Below are positions 32,877 through 41,782 of a DNA stretch of 64,000 nucleotides, piece by piece. Position 1 is the first letter of the stretch. Every line of letters begins with the position of its first letter. Source of the stretch: Pantoea sp. GD03673 (GTDB taxonomy: Bacteria > Pseudomonadota > Gammaproteobacteria > Enterobacterales > Enterobacteriaceae); assembly GCF_029844725.1 (NCBI RefSeq), contig NZ_JAOCKJ010000002.1, forward strand, positions 186,001-250,000, read 5' to 3'. The position numbers and the translations under genes are program-made. The notes below the pieces were generated by a model, which worked only from the letters and a program-made list of their open reading frames with translations, had not been told where the DNA came from and made no database searches.

Positions 32877-33527
32877 ATGAATAACTTAAACGTAATTATT
32901 GCCGATGACCATCCAATTGTCCTTTTCGGTATCCGAAAGTCTCTGGAACAAATTGAATGGGTCAACGTCGTAGGTGAGTTCGAAGACTCAACAGCACTGA
33001 TCAATAATCTGTCCAAGCTTGACGCCAACGTCCTGATCACCGACCTCTCTATGCCAGGTGAGAAGTACGGCGATGGCATTACGCTGATTAAATATATTAA
33101 ACGCCACTATCCGGATCTTTCGATCATCGTTCTGACCATGAACAATAACCCGGCGATTCTGAGTTCAGTACTTGATCTCGATATCGAAGGGATTGTCCTG
33201 AAACAGGGCGCGCCTACTGACCTGCCTAAGGCACTGGCTGCACTGCAGAAAGGCAAGAAATATACGCCGGAAAGCGTTGCGAAGCTGCTGGAGAAGATCA
33301 GTGCAGGTGGTTATGGCGACAAGCGCCTGTCACCGAAAGAAAGTGAAGTGCTGCGTCTGTTCGCAGAAGGTTTCCTGGTAACGGAAATCGCGAAGAAACT
33401 GAACCGCAGCATCAAAACCATCAGTAGCCAGAAGAAATCAGCAATGATGAAACTGGGCGTGGATAACGATATCGCGCTGCTGAACTACCTGTCATCTGTC
33501 AGCCAGACTCAGGTTGAAAGAGACTAA
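32877..33527 (+). CDS. rcsB: Response regulator RcsB
   Basis: DNA-binding regulator of capsule, flagella, osmotic and envelope-stress genes. It acts as a homodimer or with RcsA, GadE or BglJ. I chose the ATG at 32877 (product MNNLNVIIADDHPIVLFG), which gives the canonical 216 residues; the longer upstream reading overlaps rcsD. The receiver domain has Asp10, Asp11, phospho-acceptor Asp56 (LITDLSMPG), Thr87-region VLTMNNN and Lys109 (VLKQG). The LuxR-type helix-turn-helix (LSPKESEVLRLFAEGFLVTEIAKKLNRSIKTISSQKKSAMMKLG) is intact. In E. coli an extra promoter lies inside rcsD; I did not locate one here. Confidence 0.98.
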   Translation: MNNLNVIIADDHPIVLFGIRKSLEQIEWVNVVGEFEDSTALINNLSKLDANVLITDLSMPGEKYGDGITLIKYIKRHYPDLSIIVLTMNNNPAILSSVLDLDIEGIVLKQGAPTDLPKALAALQKGKKYTPESVAKLLEKISAGGYGDKRLSPKESEVLRLFAEGFLVTEIAKKLNRSIKTISSQKKSAMMKLGVDNDIALLNYLSSVSQTQVERD

Positions 33528-33538
33528 GTGATGTCTGA

Positions 33539-33559
33539 GGCGGTGCAGCCTGCACCGCC
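33539..33559. terminator. Shared hairpin between convergent rcsB and rcsC
   Basis: Perfect 10-bp inverted repeat GGCGGTGCAG/CTGCACCGCC (33539-33548, 33550-33559) centred between the two stops. It has no T run on either strand, so Rho or processing may contribute. Confidence 0.6.
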
Positions 33560-33580
33560 TTACCTCTGCCCTTTCCTGCC

Positions 33581-36433
33581 CTACCCCATCCGCGTTTTAC
33601 GAACCCGCTCAGCATAGATTGCCAGCGTGACTTTCAGCACGTCTAACGTCACCGGTTTCGACAGACAGTTGTCCATGCCTGCATCCATACACCGCTGTTT
33701 CTCTTCCGCCAGCGCATTCGCCGTCACGCCAACCACCGGGAAGAGGTGGCCCAGCTGACGTAACCGCTGCGTCAGGCGATAACCATCCATGTTTGGCATG
33801 TTCACGTCAGTCAGCACGATGTCGATCTCATTCCGACTCAGCACGTTAAGCGCATCCACACCATCCTGTGCGGTTTTCACCTGGTAGCCCAGCGTGCCAA
33901 GCTGTTCCGACAACAGCATACGGTTAATCGGGTGGTCATCGACAATCAGCACCATGATGTCGTCGTTGTGGACTTTCTCTTCTACCGGCGCGGCGAGCAG
34001 CAGCGCATCGGCCGCGTCATTGCCCAGCGAAATACGATAAATACGCGCCAGCAGTGCCGACACCTCATGCAGCGTGGCTGTTGAGTGGATCCAGCGTCCC
34101 GGCTGACGTTCACGCGGCATATCCACATGCGATCCGTCAAAGGTGACCAGCGCCCGCAGCGGGAGGTCGATGTCCAGGTCGTAATCGGTCATCACCACAT
34201 CGTCGTGACCCGGCTTACCGTTATACTCCGCAACCTCAATGCCCTGCTGCTGAATCTGACGGGTGATAAACTGCGCCAGATAGTCGTTGCGCATCGCCAG
34301 CCAGATTTTCTTATCCTGTAGATCCTCAAGCAGCATCAGTGACGGCTTTTGCCCTTTGTAAATCGGAATGCGCACAATGAACTGGCTGCCCATGCCCGGC
34401 TCTGAGTCGACTTCGATATCACCGTCCATCATGTTGATCAGTTTTTCACAGATTGCCAGCCCCAGTCCGGTGCCCTGGAAATTACGCTGCACGCCATTTC
34501 CCACCTGGAAGAAGGGATCAAACAGGCGCGGCAGCTCTTTCGCCGGGATGCCGACGCCGGTATCACGGACGCGGAAGGCCAGATAGCCCTCTGCAACCCA
34601 GGCGTGCAGGATAATACAGCCGGTGTGCGTAAACTTAATCGCGTTATTCAGCAGGTTTGAGATGACCTGTTGCAGACGCAGCGGATCGCCATCCAGCACC
34701 TGCGGCACGTCATGCTCGATAAAGCAGTAGAGCGTCAGCCGCTTTTTCACCACCAGCGACAGGTAGTTACCGACGATGTGGGTCACAATTTCGCGCGGTG
34801 CAAACGGACGCGGCTCAATTTTCAGCTGCTCGGATTCAATTTTTGAGAAGTCGAGAATATCGCTGATGATCTTCAGCAGCAGGCTGGAGGAGTTGTTCAT
34901 CGCCGTGACCAGGGAGTCAATCCCGCTGGGCAGCTCTTTGGTCTGTAGCAGATCGAGGTTACCGATGATGCCATAAAGCGGCGTGCGCAGTTCGTGACTG
35001 ACGGTGGCAAGGAACATCGATTTTGACTGGCTGGCCTGCTCTGCCGCGTGGGCCATCTCCTGCAGAGATTGCTCCATTCGTACACGCGCCGACACATCGA
35101 CCAGCACGCAAATCGCCACGTTCTCATTTCGGTAGCGCGAATGCACAAAGCTGATTTGCAGGTTGGTATTACTGCCGGTCAGCACATCGACAAAATTGAC
35201 CTGCTGCCCGCCAATAATCTCATTCAGGCGCAGGCGATCTTCCTGCGTCAGCAACGTCAGATAATTATGCGCCAGCTCGTTACTCAGAATATTGGTGCCG
35301 TCGCTGGTGCGTAAAATACAGATCCCGACCGGCGCAGAGGCAACAATCTTACGGTTGAACTGCTCATGCTCTTCCAGCCGGTGCGCATTCTCCTCCGCTG
35401 GCAGGAACATACGGCGCTCAAAGACCCAGGCGAGGGTAAAGAGGATCACCGCGCTGAAAATATTGAGCAGCAGCGCATTAATGATCATCAGCTTAAGCTG
35501 ATCCACCATGACGTCGGTGGGTATCGACCAGACCACGTTAAGATCGGATGGCGGCAGCGGTTTCTTAAGCACCAGCTGACGATAGCCATTCAGATAACCA
35601 AACCAGGTTTTATCATCAGGCAGATTATCGAGCGAGAAGCCCAGCCCGCCACGCCGCGAATTAAGCAGTGGACGGTAATTTTCATCGGTGATGGAAGCGA
35701 TAATCGGCAGGCTGCCCGGCTGAATAAACTCATCCAGCCGGATATTCTGCTCAACGCCCAGCAGCGCCTGTAACTTATTGGCGACATAAACCGGCACCAC
35801 CATATAGAAAGTGCCGACGCCCGGCTGAGCACTGCTGTTGATCCAGTACATTGGATTGCGGCGATCTTCTTCACTGCTATTGCGATAGCGCAGCACATTC
35901 TCACGCAGCGATTTCAGGCTGCGTTCCCGATCTGCATTGCTGCTGCCAATCGTAAAATCGGCCAGACACTGACTCTCGCCACCAATAAAAAATACCCGAT
36001 TAAGCTCATAGGATGAGGCGAAGTTGCTCTTCCAGTAATTGATGTAATAGCTGAGTGAATCAAGCGAGTTGCGCCAGGTATTGCTCATTGAGGTACAGTC
36101 GCCATCCGAAAAGAGTGGCGTAAACTGCGGCTGGGTTGTTTTGCCTGGCATCATGCCGGTGAGCACATCCAGACCACTGCTGGCGTTGGTTAAGCGATTT
36201 TCAGTGATATATTTCAGCTCGCGCATCATGTCCGCCGAATGGCGCACATACCACTGTATCGTGCCATAGTTGCTGGCAAACTCCTGCCGGACCTGCGTCT
36301 CTTTATTGTGCAGCACGCTGATGATGTAAAACGCCGTCAGAACAGCGCCCAGCGTCCAGATTAGCAGCGCCAGCGCGCGAAAAAGATAGCGCGAGATGCG
36401 AAGCGTAGTGCGGAAAGAGACAGGATATTTCAA
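33581..36433 (-). CDS. rcsC: Hybrid sensor kinase RcsC
   Basis: Inner-membrane histidine kinase that starts the Rcs phosphorelay on envelope damage signalled through RcsF/IgaA/RcsD. Its 950 residues (E. coli 949) have membrane helices about 20-40 and 314-336, with a periplasmic domain between. A PAS-like segment follows (FNRKIVASAPVGICILRTSDG). The catalytic His480 lies in FLATVSHELRTPLYGII. The ATPase domain has N box LLNNAIKFTHTG, G1 DTGVGIP and G2 GTGLGLAI. The Rcs-specific ABL domain follows, then the receiver with Asp876 (IVLTDVNMPNMDGY) and Lys at SKPVT. It is convergent to rcsB. Upstream lies the tandem-repeat array, which separates it from gyrA. Confidence 0.97.
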   Translation of the reverse strand: MKYPVSFRTTLRISRYLFRALALLIWTLGAVLTAFYIISVLHNKETQVRQEFASNYGTIQWYVRHSADMMRELKYITENRLTNASSGLDVLTGMMPGKTTQPQFTPLFSDGDCTSMSNTWRNSLDSLSYYINYWKSNFASSYELNRVFFIGGESQCLADFTIGSSNADRERSLKSLRENVLRYRNSSEEDRRNPMYWINSSAQPGVGTFYMVVPVYVANKLQALLGVEQNIRLDEFIQPGSLPIIASITDENYRPLLNSRRGGLGFSLDNLPDDKTWFGYLNGYRQLVLKKPLPPSDLNVVWSIPTDVMVDQLKLMIINALLLNIFSAVILFTLAWVFERRMFLPAEENAHRLEEHEQFNRKIVASAPVGICILRTSDGTNILSNELAHNYLTLLTQEDRLRLNEIIGGQQVNFVDVLTGSNTNLQISFVHSRYRNENVAICVLVDVSARVRMEQSLQEMAHAAEQASQSKSMFLATVSHELRTPLYGIIGNLDLLQTKELPSGIDSLVTAMNNSSSLLLKIISDILDFSKIESEQLKIEPRPFAPREIVTHIVGNYLSLVVKKRLTLYCFIEHDVPQVLDGDPLRLQQVISNLLNNAIKFTHTGCIILHAWVAEGYLAFRVRDTGVGIPAKELPRLFDPFFQVGNGVQRNFQGTGLGLAICEKLINMMDGDIEVDSEPGMGSQFIVRIPIYKGQKPSLMLLEDLQDKKIWLAMRNDYLAQFITRQIQQQGIEVAEYNGKPGHDDVVMTDYDLDIDLPLRALVTFDGSHVDMPRERQPGRWIHSTATLHEVSALLARIYRISLGNDAADALLLAAPVEEKVHNDDIMVLIVDDHPINRMLLSEQLGTLGYQVKTAQDGVDALNVLSRNEIDIVLTDVNMPNMDGYRLTQRLRQLGHLFPVVGVTANALAEEKQRCMDAGMDNCLSKPVTLDVLKVTLAIYAERVRKTRMG

Positions 36434-36679
36434 AGGTAACTCGCAGTTGGCAAGGTTAGTCGCATCATCGATTTTTAATGCCCATACACTAGCTTTATCA
36501 GGCGAAAAAAGCCAGCCGGCCGCAGGCTTAGCGGCAGGTTTGGGAATCTTTTAGGACAGCTCAGGCCGCCACGCCAGAGGGCTAATAGTGATGCTGTATT
36601 CCGACAAGAAAGATACCCCCCTCAACGTCAGCACTCCCTGGCTGTCCGCACCGGCCAAAAGCAACCCCACAGCCCCACA

Positions 36680-37586
36680 GGAAAGACCCGCTATGCCCGA
36701 AGAGCAACGCGTCCACGCCACGGATGGCGTGATAGATCCGCAGGGATGCGGGAATCCTTTACGATCGGGCATTGCCGGTCTTTCAGCGGCTCCCCTCTCA
36801 CAGCCACCCGCCCTTTTCCTATCCCAAAACGCGCCACCCGGCCATAACAGGAAAGACCCGCTGTGCCCGAAGAGCAACGCATCCGCGCCACGGATGGCGT
36901 GGCCAACCCGCAGGGATGCGGGAATCCTTTGCGATCGGGCATTGCGGGTCTTTCAGCGGCTCCCATCCCGCAGCCACCCGCCCTTTTCCCAATGCACCTC
37001 TTAATAACGCCACTGTCGGCCCCTGAAAAGCGACACCACAGTCACAGCAGGAAAGACCCGCTGTGCCCGAAGAGCAAAGCGTCCACGCCACGGATGGCGT
37101 GGTCGATCCGCAGGGATGCGGGAATCCTTTGCGATCGGGCATGGCGGGTCTTTCAGCGGCTCCCATCCCGCAGCCACCCGCCCTTTTCCCAATGCACCTC
37201 TTAATAACGCCACTGTCGGCCCCTGAAAAGCGACATCCCCGCCACACAGGAAAGACCGGCTATGCCCGAAGAGCAAAGCGTCCACGCCAGGGATGGCGTG
37301 GCCGATCCGCAGGGATGCGGGAATCCTTTGCGATCGGGCATTGCGGGTCTTTCAGCGGCTCTCATCCCGCAGCCACCCGCCCTTTTCCCAACCCACCTCT
37401 TAATAACGCCACTGTCGGCCCCTGAAAAGCGACACCCCAGCCACAACAGGAAAGACCCGCTGTGCCCGTAGAGCAAAGCGTCCACGCCATGGATGGCGTG
37501 GACGACCCGCAGGGATGCGGGAATCCTTTGCGATCGGGCATTGCGGGTCTTTCAGCGGCTCCCATCCCGCAGCCACCCGCCCCACT
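36680..37586. repeat. Array of five tandem ~200-bp units with a structured 104-base core
   Basis: Cores lie at 36681-36784, 36851-36954, 37051-37154, 37250-37353 and 37450-37553; spacing is 170, 199-200, 199 and 200 bp. Each core is an imperfect palindrome: outer stem GAAAGACCCGC/GCGGGTCTTTC, then GCCCGA/TCGGGC, GCAAAG/CTTTGC, then two inner hairpins. These are CCACGCCA(4-base loop)TGGCGTGG and CCGCA(GGGA)TGCGG. Cores differ mainly in loops (CGGA, GGGA, TGGA), and one stem change in unit 2 keeps pairing as G-U. Units 2-4 are followed by a common linker (AGCCACCCGCCCTTTTCC...AATAACGCCACTGTCGGCC). Unit 1 has a diverged left flank, and its linker to unit 2 is shortened. The array fills the rcsC-gyrA gap beyond the gyrA terminator. 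Confidence 0.93.
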
Positions 37587-37622
37587 TTCAGGCACTTCTG
37601 CCCAACCCTTATGTACAGGCAT

Positions 37623-37661
37623 AAAAAAACGGCAGGCCGGGTTTCCCCTGACCTGCCGTTT
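37623..37661 (-). terminator. gyrA intrinsic terminator
   Basis: AACGGCAGG/CCTGCCGTT stem (ACGGCAGG 37629-37636, CCTGCCGT 37652-37659) followed on the minus strand by seven T, 30 bases after the gyrA stop. Confidence 0.9.
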
Positions 37662-37692
37662 CTGCAACGACGCTCAGCACCTGTCAGACAAA

Positions 37693-40359
37693 TTACTCTT
37701 CGTCTTCTGCCGCGTCGTCCTCTGCATCCGCATCCGGTGCAATCTCTTCATCGTCGATCTCTGCTTCCGGCGCAATATCATCTTCGCCTTCCGCCACGCT
37801 GCCGTCGATTGAATCCAGCTCTTCTTCTTCAACCGGCTCAGCAACACGCTGCAGACCCACTACGTTCTCATCCTCTGCGGTACGAATCAGAATCACACCC
37901 TGGGTATTACGACCCACAACGCTCACTTCTGAAACGCGGGTACGCACCAGCGTACCGGCATCGGTGATCATCATAATCTGATCGCCATCGACGACCTGAA
38001 CCGCGCCAATCACCGGACCATTACGCTCGGTCACTTTGATTGAAATAACCCCCTGGGTCGCACGCGACTTCGTCGGGTATTCGCTGTTGGCAGTACGCTT
38101 ACCGTAACCATTCTGCGTTACGGTCATGATGGCACCTTCTTCACGCGGCACAATCAGCGACACGACACGATCGCCTTCGGCCAGCCTGATACCGCGCACG
38201 CCGGAGGCGGTACGTCCCATCGCACGGACTGCGGTCTCTGCAAAACGCACCACTTTACCGGCCGCTGAGAACAGCATCGCTTCATCGTTGCCGTTGGTCA
38301 GCGCCACACCGATAAGCTCATCGTCATCACGCAGATTCACGGCAATAATGCCAGCGCTGCGCGGACGGCTGAACTCTTTCAGCGCAGTCTTCTTCACGGT
38401 GCCCAGTGCGGTCGCCATAAAGATATTGAAGCCTTCGGTATACTCACGTACCGGCAGAATCGCCGTAATACGCTCGTTAGCTTCCAGCGGCAGCAGGTTG
38501 ACGATTGGACGTCCACGTGCGCCACGACTCGCTTCCGGCAGCTGATAAACCTTCATCCAGTAGAGACGGCCACGGCTTGAGAAGCAAAGAATCGTGTCAT
38601 GGGTATTGGCCACCAGCAGACGATCAATGAAGTCCTCTTCTTTGATACGTGCGGCTGACTTGCCCTTACCGCCACGACGCTGCGCTTCATAGTCGCTCAG
38701 CGGCTGATACTTCACATAGCCCTGATGCGACAACGTCACCACAACATCTTCCTGATTAATCAGGTCTTCGATATTAATATCTGCGGTATTCGCTGTGATC
38801 TCTGTACGACGATCGTCGCCAAACTGATCGCGCATCAGCTCCAGCTCTTCGCGAATCACTTCCATCAGACGCTCAGCGCTCGACAGAATATGCAGCAACT
38901 CAGCGATCTGCTCCAGCAGCGCTTTATACTCATCCAGCAGCTTCTCGTGCTCAAGGCCGGTCAGTTTCTGCAGACGCAGATCCAGAATCGCCTGAGCCTG
39001 CTGCTCGGTCAGATAGTACTGACCATCACGGATGCCGTACTGCGGATCCAGCCATTCCGGACGCGCGGCGTCATCACCTGCACGTTCCAGCATCGCTGAC
39101 ACGTTACCGAGATCCCACGCACGGGCAAGCAGGCCCGCTTTCGCTTCTGCCGGGTTGGGTGCCCGACGAATCAGCTCGATAATCGGATCGATATTCGCCA
39201 GGGCAATCGCCAGACCTTCCAGGATGTGCGCACGGTCGCGGGCTTTGCGCAGTTCATAGATGGTACGACGCGTCACCACTTCACGACGATGGCGAACGAA
39301 GGCATCCAGAATCTCCTTCAGCGCCATAATCTTCGGCTGGCCCTGATGCAGCGCAACCATGTTTATGCCAAACGAGGTCTGCAGCTGGGTCAGTGAATAG
39401 AGATTATTCAGCACCACTTCGCCGACCGCATCGCGCTTGATCTCAATCACGATGCGCATGCCGTCTTTATCAGACTCATCGCGCAGTGCGCTGATGCCTT
39501 CGACACGCTTCTCTTTCACCAGCTCCGCAATCTTCTCAATCAGGCGTGCTTTGTTCACCTGATACGGCAGCTCGTGAATGATGATGGTCTCGCGGCCCGT
39601 TTTAGCATCGGCTTCTACTTCGCCACGCGCACGAATGTAAATTTTACCGCGTCCGGTGCGGTACGCTTCTTCGATGCCGCGGCGACCATTGATAATGGCG
39701 GCGGTCGGGAAATCAGGCCCCGGAATATGCTCCATCAGCGCTTCTATGCTGATGTTCTCATCTTCAATGTAAGCCAGGCAGCCGTTAATCACTTCACGCA
39801 GGTTGTGCGGCGGAATGTTGGTTGCCATACCCACGGCGATACCGGATGAACCGTTCACCAGCAGGTTCGGGATTTTGGTCGGCAGAACTTCAGGGATCTG
39901 CTCTGTGCCGTCGTAGTTCGGCACGAAATCGACGGTCTCTTTTTCCAGGTCAGCTAACAGATCGTGGGCGATTTTCGACATGCGAATTTCGGTATAACGC
40001 ATCGCCGCGGCGGAGTCGCCGTCGATGGAACCGAAGTTGCCTTGTCCGTCCACCAGCATGTAACGCAGGGAGAAAGGCTGGGCCATACGTACAATGGTGT
40101 CGTAAACGGCGGAATCACCATGCGGGTGATATTTACCGATAACGTCACCAACGACGCGGGCAGATTTTTTATAGGGTTTGTTCCAGTCGTTACCCAGTAC
40201 GCTCATCGCATAGAGTACGCGGCGATGAACCGGCTTCAGGCCATCACGCACATCGGGTAAAGCTCGGCCAACGATGACCGACATGGCGTAACCGAGGTAA
40301 GAATTTTTTAATTCTTCTTCGATGTTGACCGGTGTAATTTCTCTCGCAAGGTCGCTCAT
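37693..40359 (-). CDS. gyrA: DNA gyrase subunit A
   Basis: Breaks and rejoins DNA in the A2B2 gyrase that introduces negative supercoils. The 888-residue product has catalytic Tyr122 ([10 protein letters not shown]). Quinolone-determining positions are Ser83 and Asp87 ([15 protein letters not shown]), the drug-sensitive residues in E. coli numbering. The GyrA box QRRGGKG lies at the start of the C-terminal beta-pinwheel, followed by a long acidic tail ([18 protein letters not shown]...[10 protein letters not shown]), as is usual in enterobacteria. It is divergent from ubiG. A supercoiling-sensitive promoter is expected; see 40405-40433. Confidence 0.98.
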   Translation of the reverse strand: MSDLAREITPVNIEEELKNSYLGYAMSVIVGRALPDVRDGLKPVHRRVLYAMSVLGNDWNKPYKKSARVVGDVIGKYHPHGDSAVYDTIVRMAQPFSLRYMLVDGQGNFGSIDGDSAAAMRYTEIRMSKIAHDLLADLEKETVDFVPNYDGTEQIPEVLPTKIPNLLVNGSSGIAVGMATNIPPHNLREVINGCLAYIEDENISIEALMEHIPGPDFPTAAIINGRRGIEEAYRTGRGKIYIRARGEVEADAKTGRETIIIHELPYQVNKARLIEKIAELVKEKRVEGISALRDESDKDGMRIVIEIKRDAVGEVVLNNLYSLTQLQTSFGINMVALHQGQPKIMALKEILDAFVRHRREVVTRRTIYELRKARDRAHILEGLAIALANIDPIIELIRRAPNPAEAKAGLLARAWDLGNVSAMLERAGDDAARPEWLDPQYGIRDGQYYLTEQQAQAILDLRLQKLTGLEHEKLLDEYKALLEQIAELLHILSSAERLMEVIREELELMRDQFGDDRRTEITANTADINIEDLINQEDVVVTLSHQGYVKYQPLSDYEAQRRGGKGKSAARIKEEDFIDRLLVANTHDTILCFSSRGRLYWMKVYQLPEASRGARGRPIVNLLPLEANERITAILPVREYTEGFNIFMATALGTVKKTALKEFSRPRSAGIIAVNLRDDDELIGVALTNGNDEAMLFSAAGKVVRFAETAVRAMGRTASGVRGIRLAEGDRVVSLIVPREEGAIMTVTQNGYGKRTANSEYPTKSRATQGVISIKVTERNGPVIGAVQVVDGDQIMMITDAGTLVRTRVSEVSVVGRNTQGVILIRTAEDENVVGLQRVAEPVEEEELDSIDGSVAEGEDDIAPEAEIDDEEIAPDADAEDDAAEDEE

Positions 40360-40404
40360 GGAGCCGCTATCCCTCTACTTAATCCCGGATTTTAAAGGTG
40401 CGAA

Positions 40405-40433
40405 AGTATATCACACTGCAATGCTCTGGTGAA
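40405..40433 (-). promoter_or_regulatory. gyrA promoter
   Basis: Minus-strand TTCACC (40433-40428), a 17-base spacer, then TATACT (40410-40405), about 45 bases before the gyrA start. The -10 is good and the -35 moderate. The GC-rich bases after the -10 fit a promoter that responds to DNA relaxation. Confidence 0.65.
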
Positions 40434-40499
40434 CGTTAACCACCGATTTCACCCGCTTTTCATTGCCCCTGAAAGGTGTGCCATCCGCGGTTAAGCGTT

Positions 40500-40505
40500 T
40501 ATACT
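40500..40505 (+). promoter_or_regulatory. ubiG -10 element
   Basis: TATACT, with initiation expected near 40512, 25 bases before the start codon; AGGAG (40522-40526) is the ribosome-binding site. The -35 is poor. Confidence 0.45.
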
Positions 40506-40536
40506 GTGGGCACATTTTGTCAGGAGTTACGATTCA

Positions 40537-41262
40537 ATGAATGCACAACCGCAGAATCATCAGCAGAACGTCGATGCGCAGGAAATTGCCAAGTTTGAGG
40601 CCGTTGCCTCGCGCTGGTGGGATCTGGAGGGTGAATTTAAACCGTTGCACCGCATCAACCCACTGCGCCTGGGCTATATCGCGCAGCACAGCAACGGTCT
40701 GTTTGGTAAAACCGTGCTCGACGTCGGATGCGGCGGCGGCATTCTGGCCGAAAGCATGGCGCGTGAAGGCGCAGTGGTGACTGGCCTGGACATGGGCGCG
40801 GAACCGCTGGCCGTGGCACGTTTACATGCGCTGGAAAGCGGCGTGACGCTGGACTATGTGCAGCAGACCGTAGAAGAGCATGCAGAGCAGCACGCTGGAA
40901 AATATGATGTGGTGACCTGCATGGAGATGCTGGAGCACGTGCCGGACCCGCGCTCGGTGGTGCACGCCTGCGCGAAACTGGTTAAACCCGGCGGCGACGT
41001 CTTTTTCTCTACGCTGAACCGCAATCCCAAAGCCTGGCTGCTGGCGGTATTCGGCGCGGAATATGTGCTGCGCATGGTGCCGCGCGGTACGCATGACGTG
41101 AAGAAATTTATCCGTCCGTCTGAACTGCTGTGCTGGGTCGATGAAACGGACCTCCGTGAACGTCACATCATCGGCCTGCACTACAACCCAGTGACCAACC
41201 GCTTCAAACTGGCACCCGGCACGGATGTGAATTACATGGTGCACACTCACCGCGCTGTGTAA
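40537..41262 (+). CDS. ubiG: Ubiquinone O-methyltransferase UbiG
   Basis: SAM-dependent methyltransferase that performs both O-methylations of the ubiquinone ring. It is part of the soluble/peripheral Ubi complex. Its 241 residues match E. coli (240). The SAM-binding motif I is [15 protein letters not shown] (61-75), with the acidic GLDMG at the end of the next strand, [14 protein letters not shown] as motif II and [15 protein letters not shown] downstream. It is divergent from gyrA and ends in its own terminator, so it is monocistronic. In this window it also supplies the quinone-pathway link to the Nuo complex. Confidence 0.97.
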   Translation: MNAQPQNHQQNVDAQEIAKFEAVASRWWDLEGEFKPLHRINPLRLGYIAQHSNGLFGKTVLDVGCGGGILAESMAREGAVVTGLDMGAEPLAVARLHALESGVTLDYVQQTVEEHAEQHAGKYDVVTCMEMLEHVPDPRSVVHACAKLVKPGGDVFFSTLNRNPKAWLLAVFGAEYVLRMVPRGTHDVKKFIRPSELLCWVDETDLRERHIIGLHYNPVTNRFKLAPGTDVNYMVHTHRAV

Positions 41263-41269
41263 CGCTTCA

Positions 41270-41300
41270 GCCCGCCTGAATCACGGCGGGCTTATTATTT
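41270..41300 (+). terminator. ubiG intrinsic terminator
   Basis: GCCCGCC (41270-41276) / GGCGGGC (41285-41291) with an 8-base loop, then TTATTATTT. Confidence 0.85.
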
Positions 41301-41615
41301 GCTTTTCCTTTCCAACTGTTCACAAAATCAGCCGCCACAGAAGCATCGTCTTGTCTGCCAGTGGGTTACGTCAGAATCACGCTGGTCTGCCTCAGTTTTC
41401 AGTACGCGCGCCCAGGCCATGCCCCGGACGGGTAGTCTCTTTTCGCTATTTTTCCTCCCCACACGGGCCGAATGTGGAGGATTGAATAAGAAATACGCGT
41501 CCGATCAAAGTTAGAAAAAAAAGTGTGATCCGGTTGACATGTTGCCAGGCCTTACAAGGCATGGCCTAAGAATTTTCGCCAGAAATACAACCCCTCTATC
41601 CATCATTTTTTGCTC
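41301..41615 (+). other. Non-coding stretch between ubiG terminator and nrdA promoter
   Basis: About 315 bases without a credible gene. It contains GGCCTTACAAGGCATGGCC-type palindromic words near 41556-41575 after a TTGACA (41535-41540), and a T-rich run at 41606-41611. A further upstream promoter for nrdA is possible but not certain. Confidence 0.4.
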
Positions 41616-41643
41616 TTGTTAAGCCGCCGTAAAATACTAAAAT
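41616..41643 (+). promoter_or_regulatory. Likely nrdA promoter
   Basis: TTGTTA (41616-41621), 16-base spacer, TAAAAT (41638-41643). Initiation near 41650 gives a leader of about 130 bases carrying the regulator boxes below. Confidence 0.55.
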
Positions 41644-41647
41644 AAGC

Positions 41648-41694
41648 CCCCATGTAGTTATGGTATTTCCCATCACCCCCAAGATGTAGTGTTT
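41648..41694 (+). promoter_or_regulatory. Possible pair of NrdR boxes
   Basis: Two copies of ATGTAGT (41652-41658 and 41684-41690), both after a run of C, lie exactly 32 bp or about three helical turns apart, just at the expected start of transcription. NrdR represses nrd operons through two boxes spaced about three turns. The match to the consensus is partial. Confidence 0.45.
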
Positions 41695-41731
41695 ATCCAC
41701 ACATTATTCACAATGAATATGCTGTGCATAA
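41693..41731 (+). promoter_or_regulatory. Cluster of three DnaA boxes upstream of nrdA
   Basis: TTATCCACA (41693-41701, perfect), TTATTCACA (41704-41712), and on the other strand TTATGCACA (41731-41723). All three fit TTATnCACA. In E. coli DnaA controls nrdAB through boxes here, tying dNTP supply to replication initiation. Confidence 0.8.
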
Positions 41732-41782
41732 ACCGGGATTTCTTTTAATTTTTGGATACTCACGCAAAGGTAAAAACGCGAC

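Noticed and set aside
36680..37553. CRISPR array
   Set aside because: Units are about 200 bp with 104-base palindromic cores and conserved linkers; there are no short repeats with unique spacers and no cas genes.
36588..37812. Overlapping 90-140-residue frames on both strands across the rcsC-gyrA array (for example MPEEQ... products).
   Set aside because: They exist because the repeat core lacks stops in several frames. The unit length (199-200) is not a multiple of three, so frames change from unit to unit, and the products are Pro/Arg/Ser-rich without any domain.
37693..40359. Quinolone-resistance mutations in gyrA
   Set aside because: Positions 83 and 87 are Ser and Asp, the sensitive wild-type residues.
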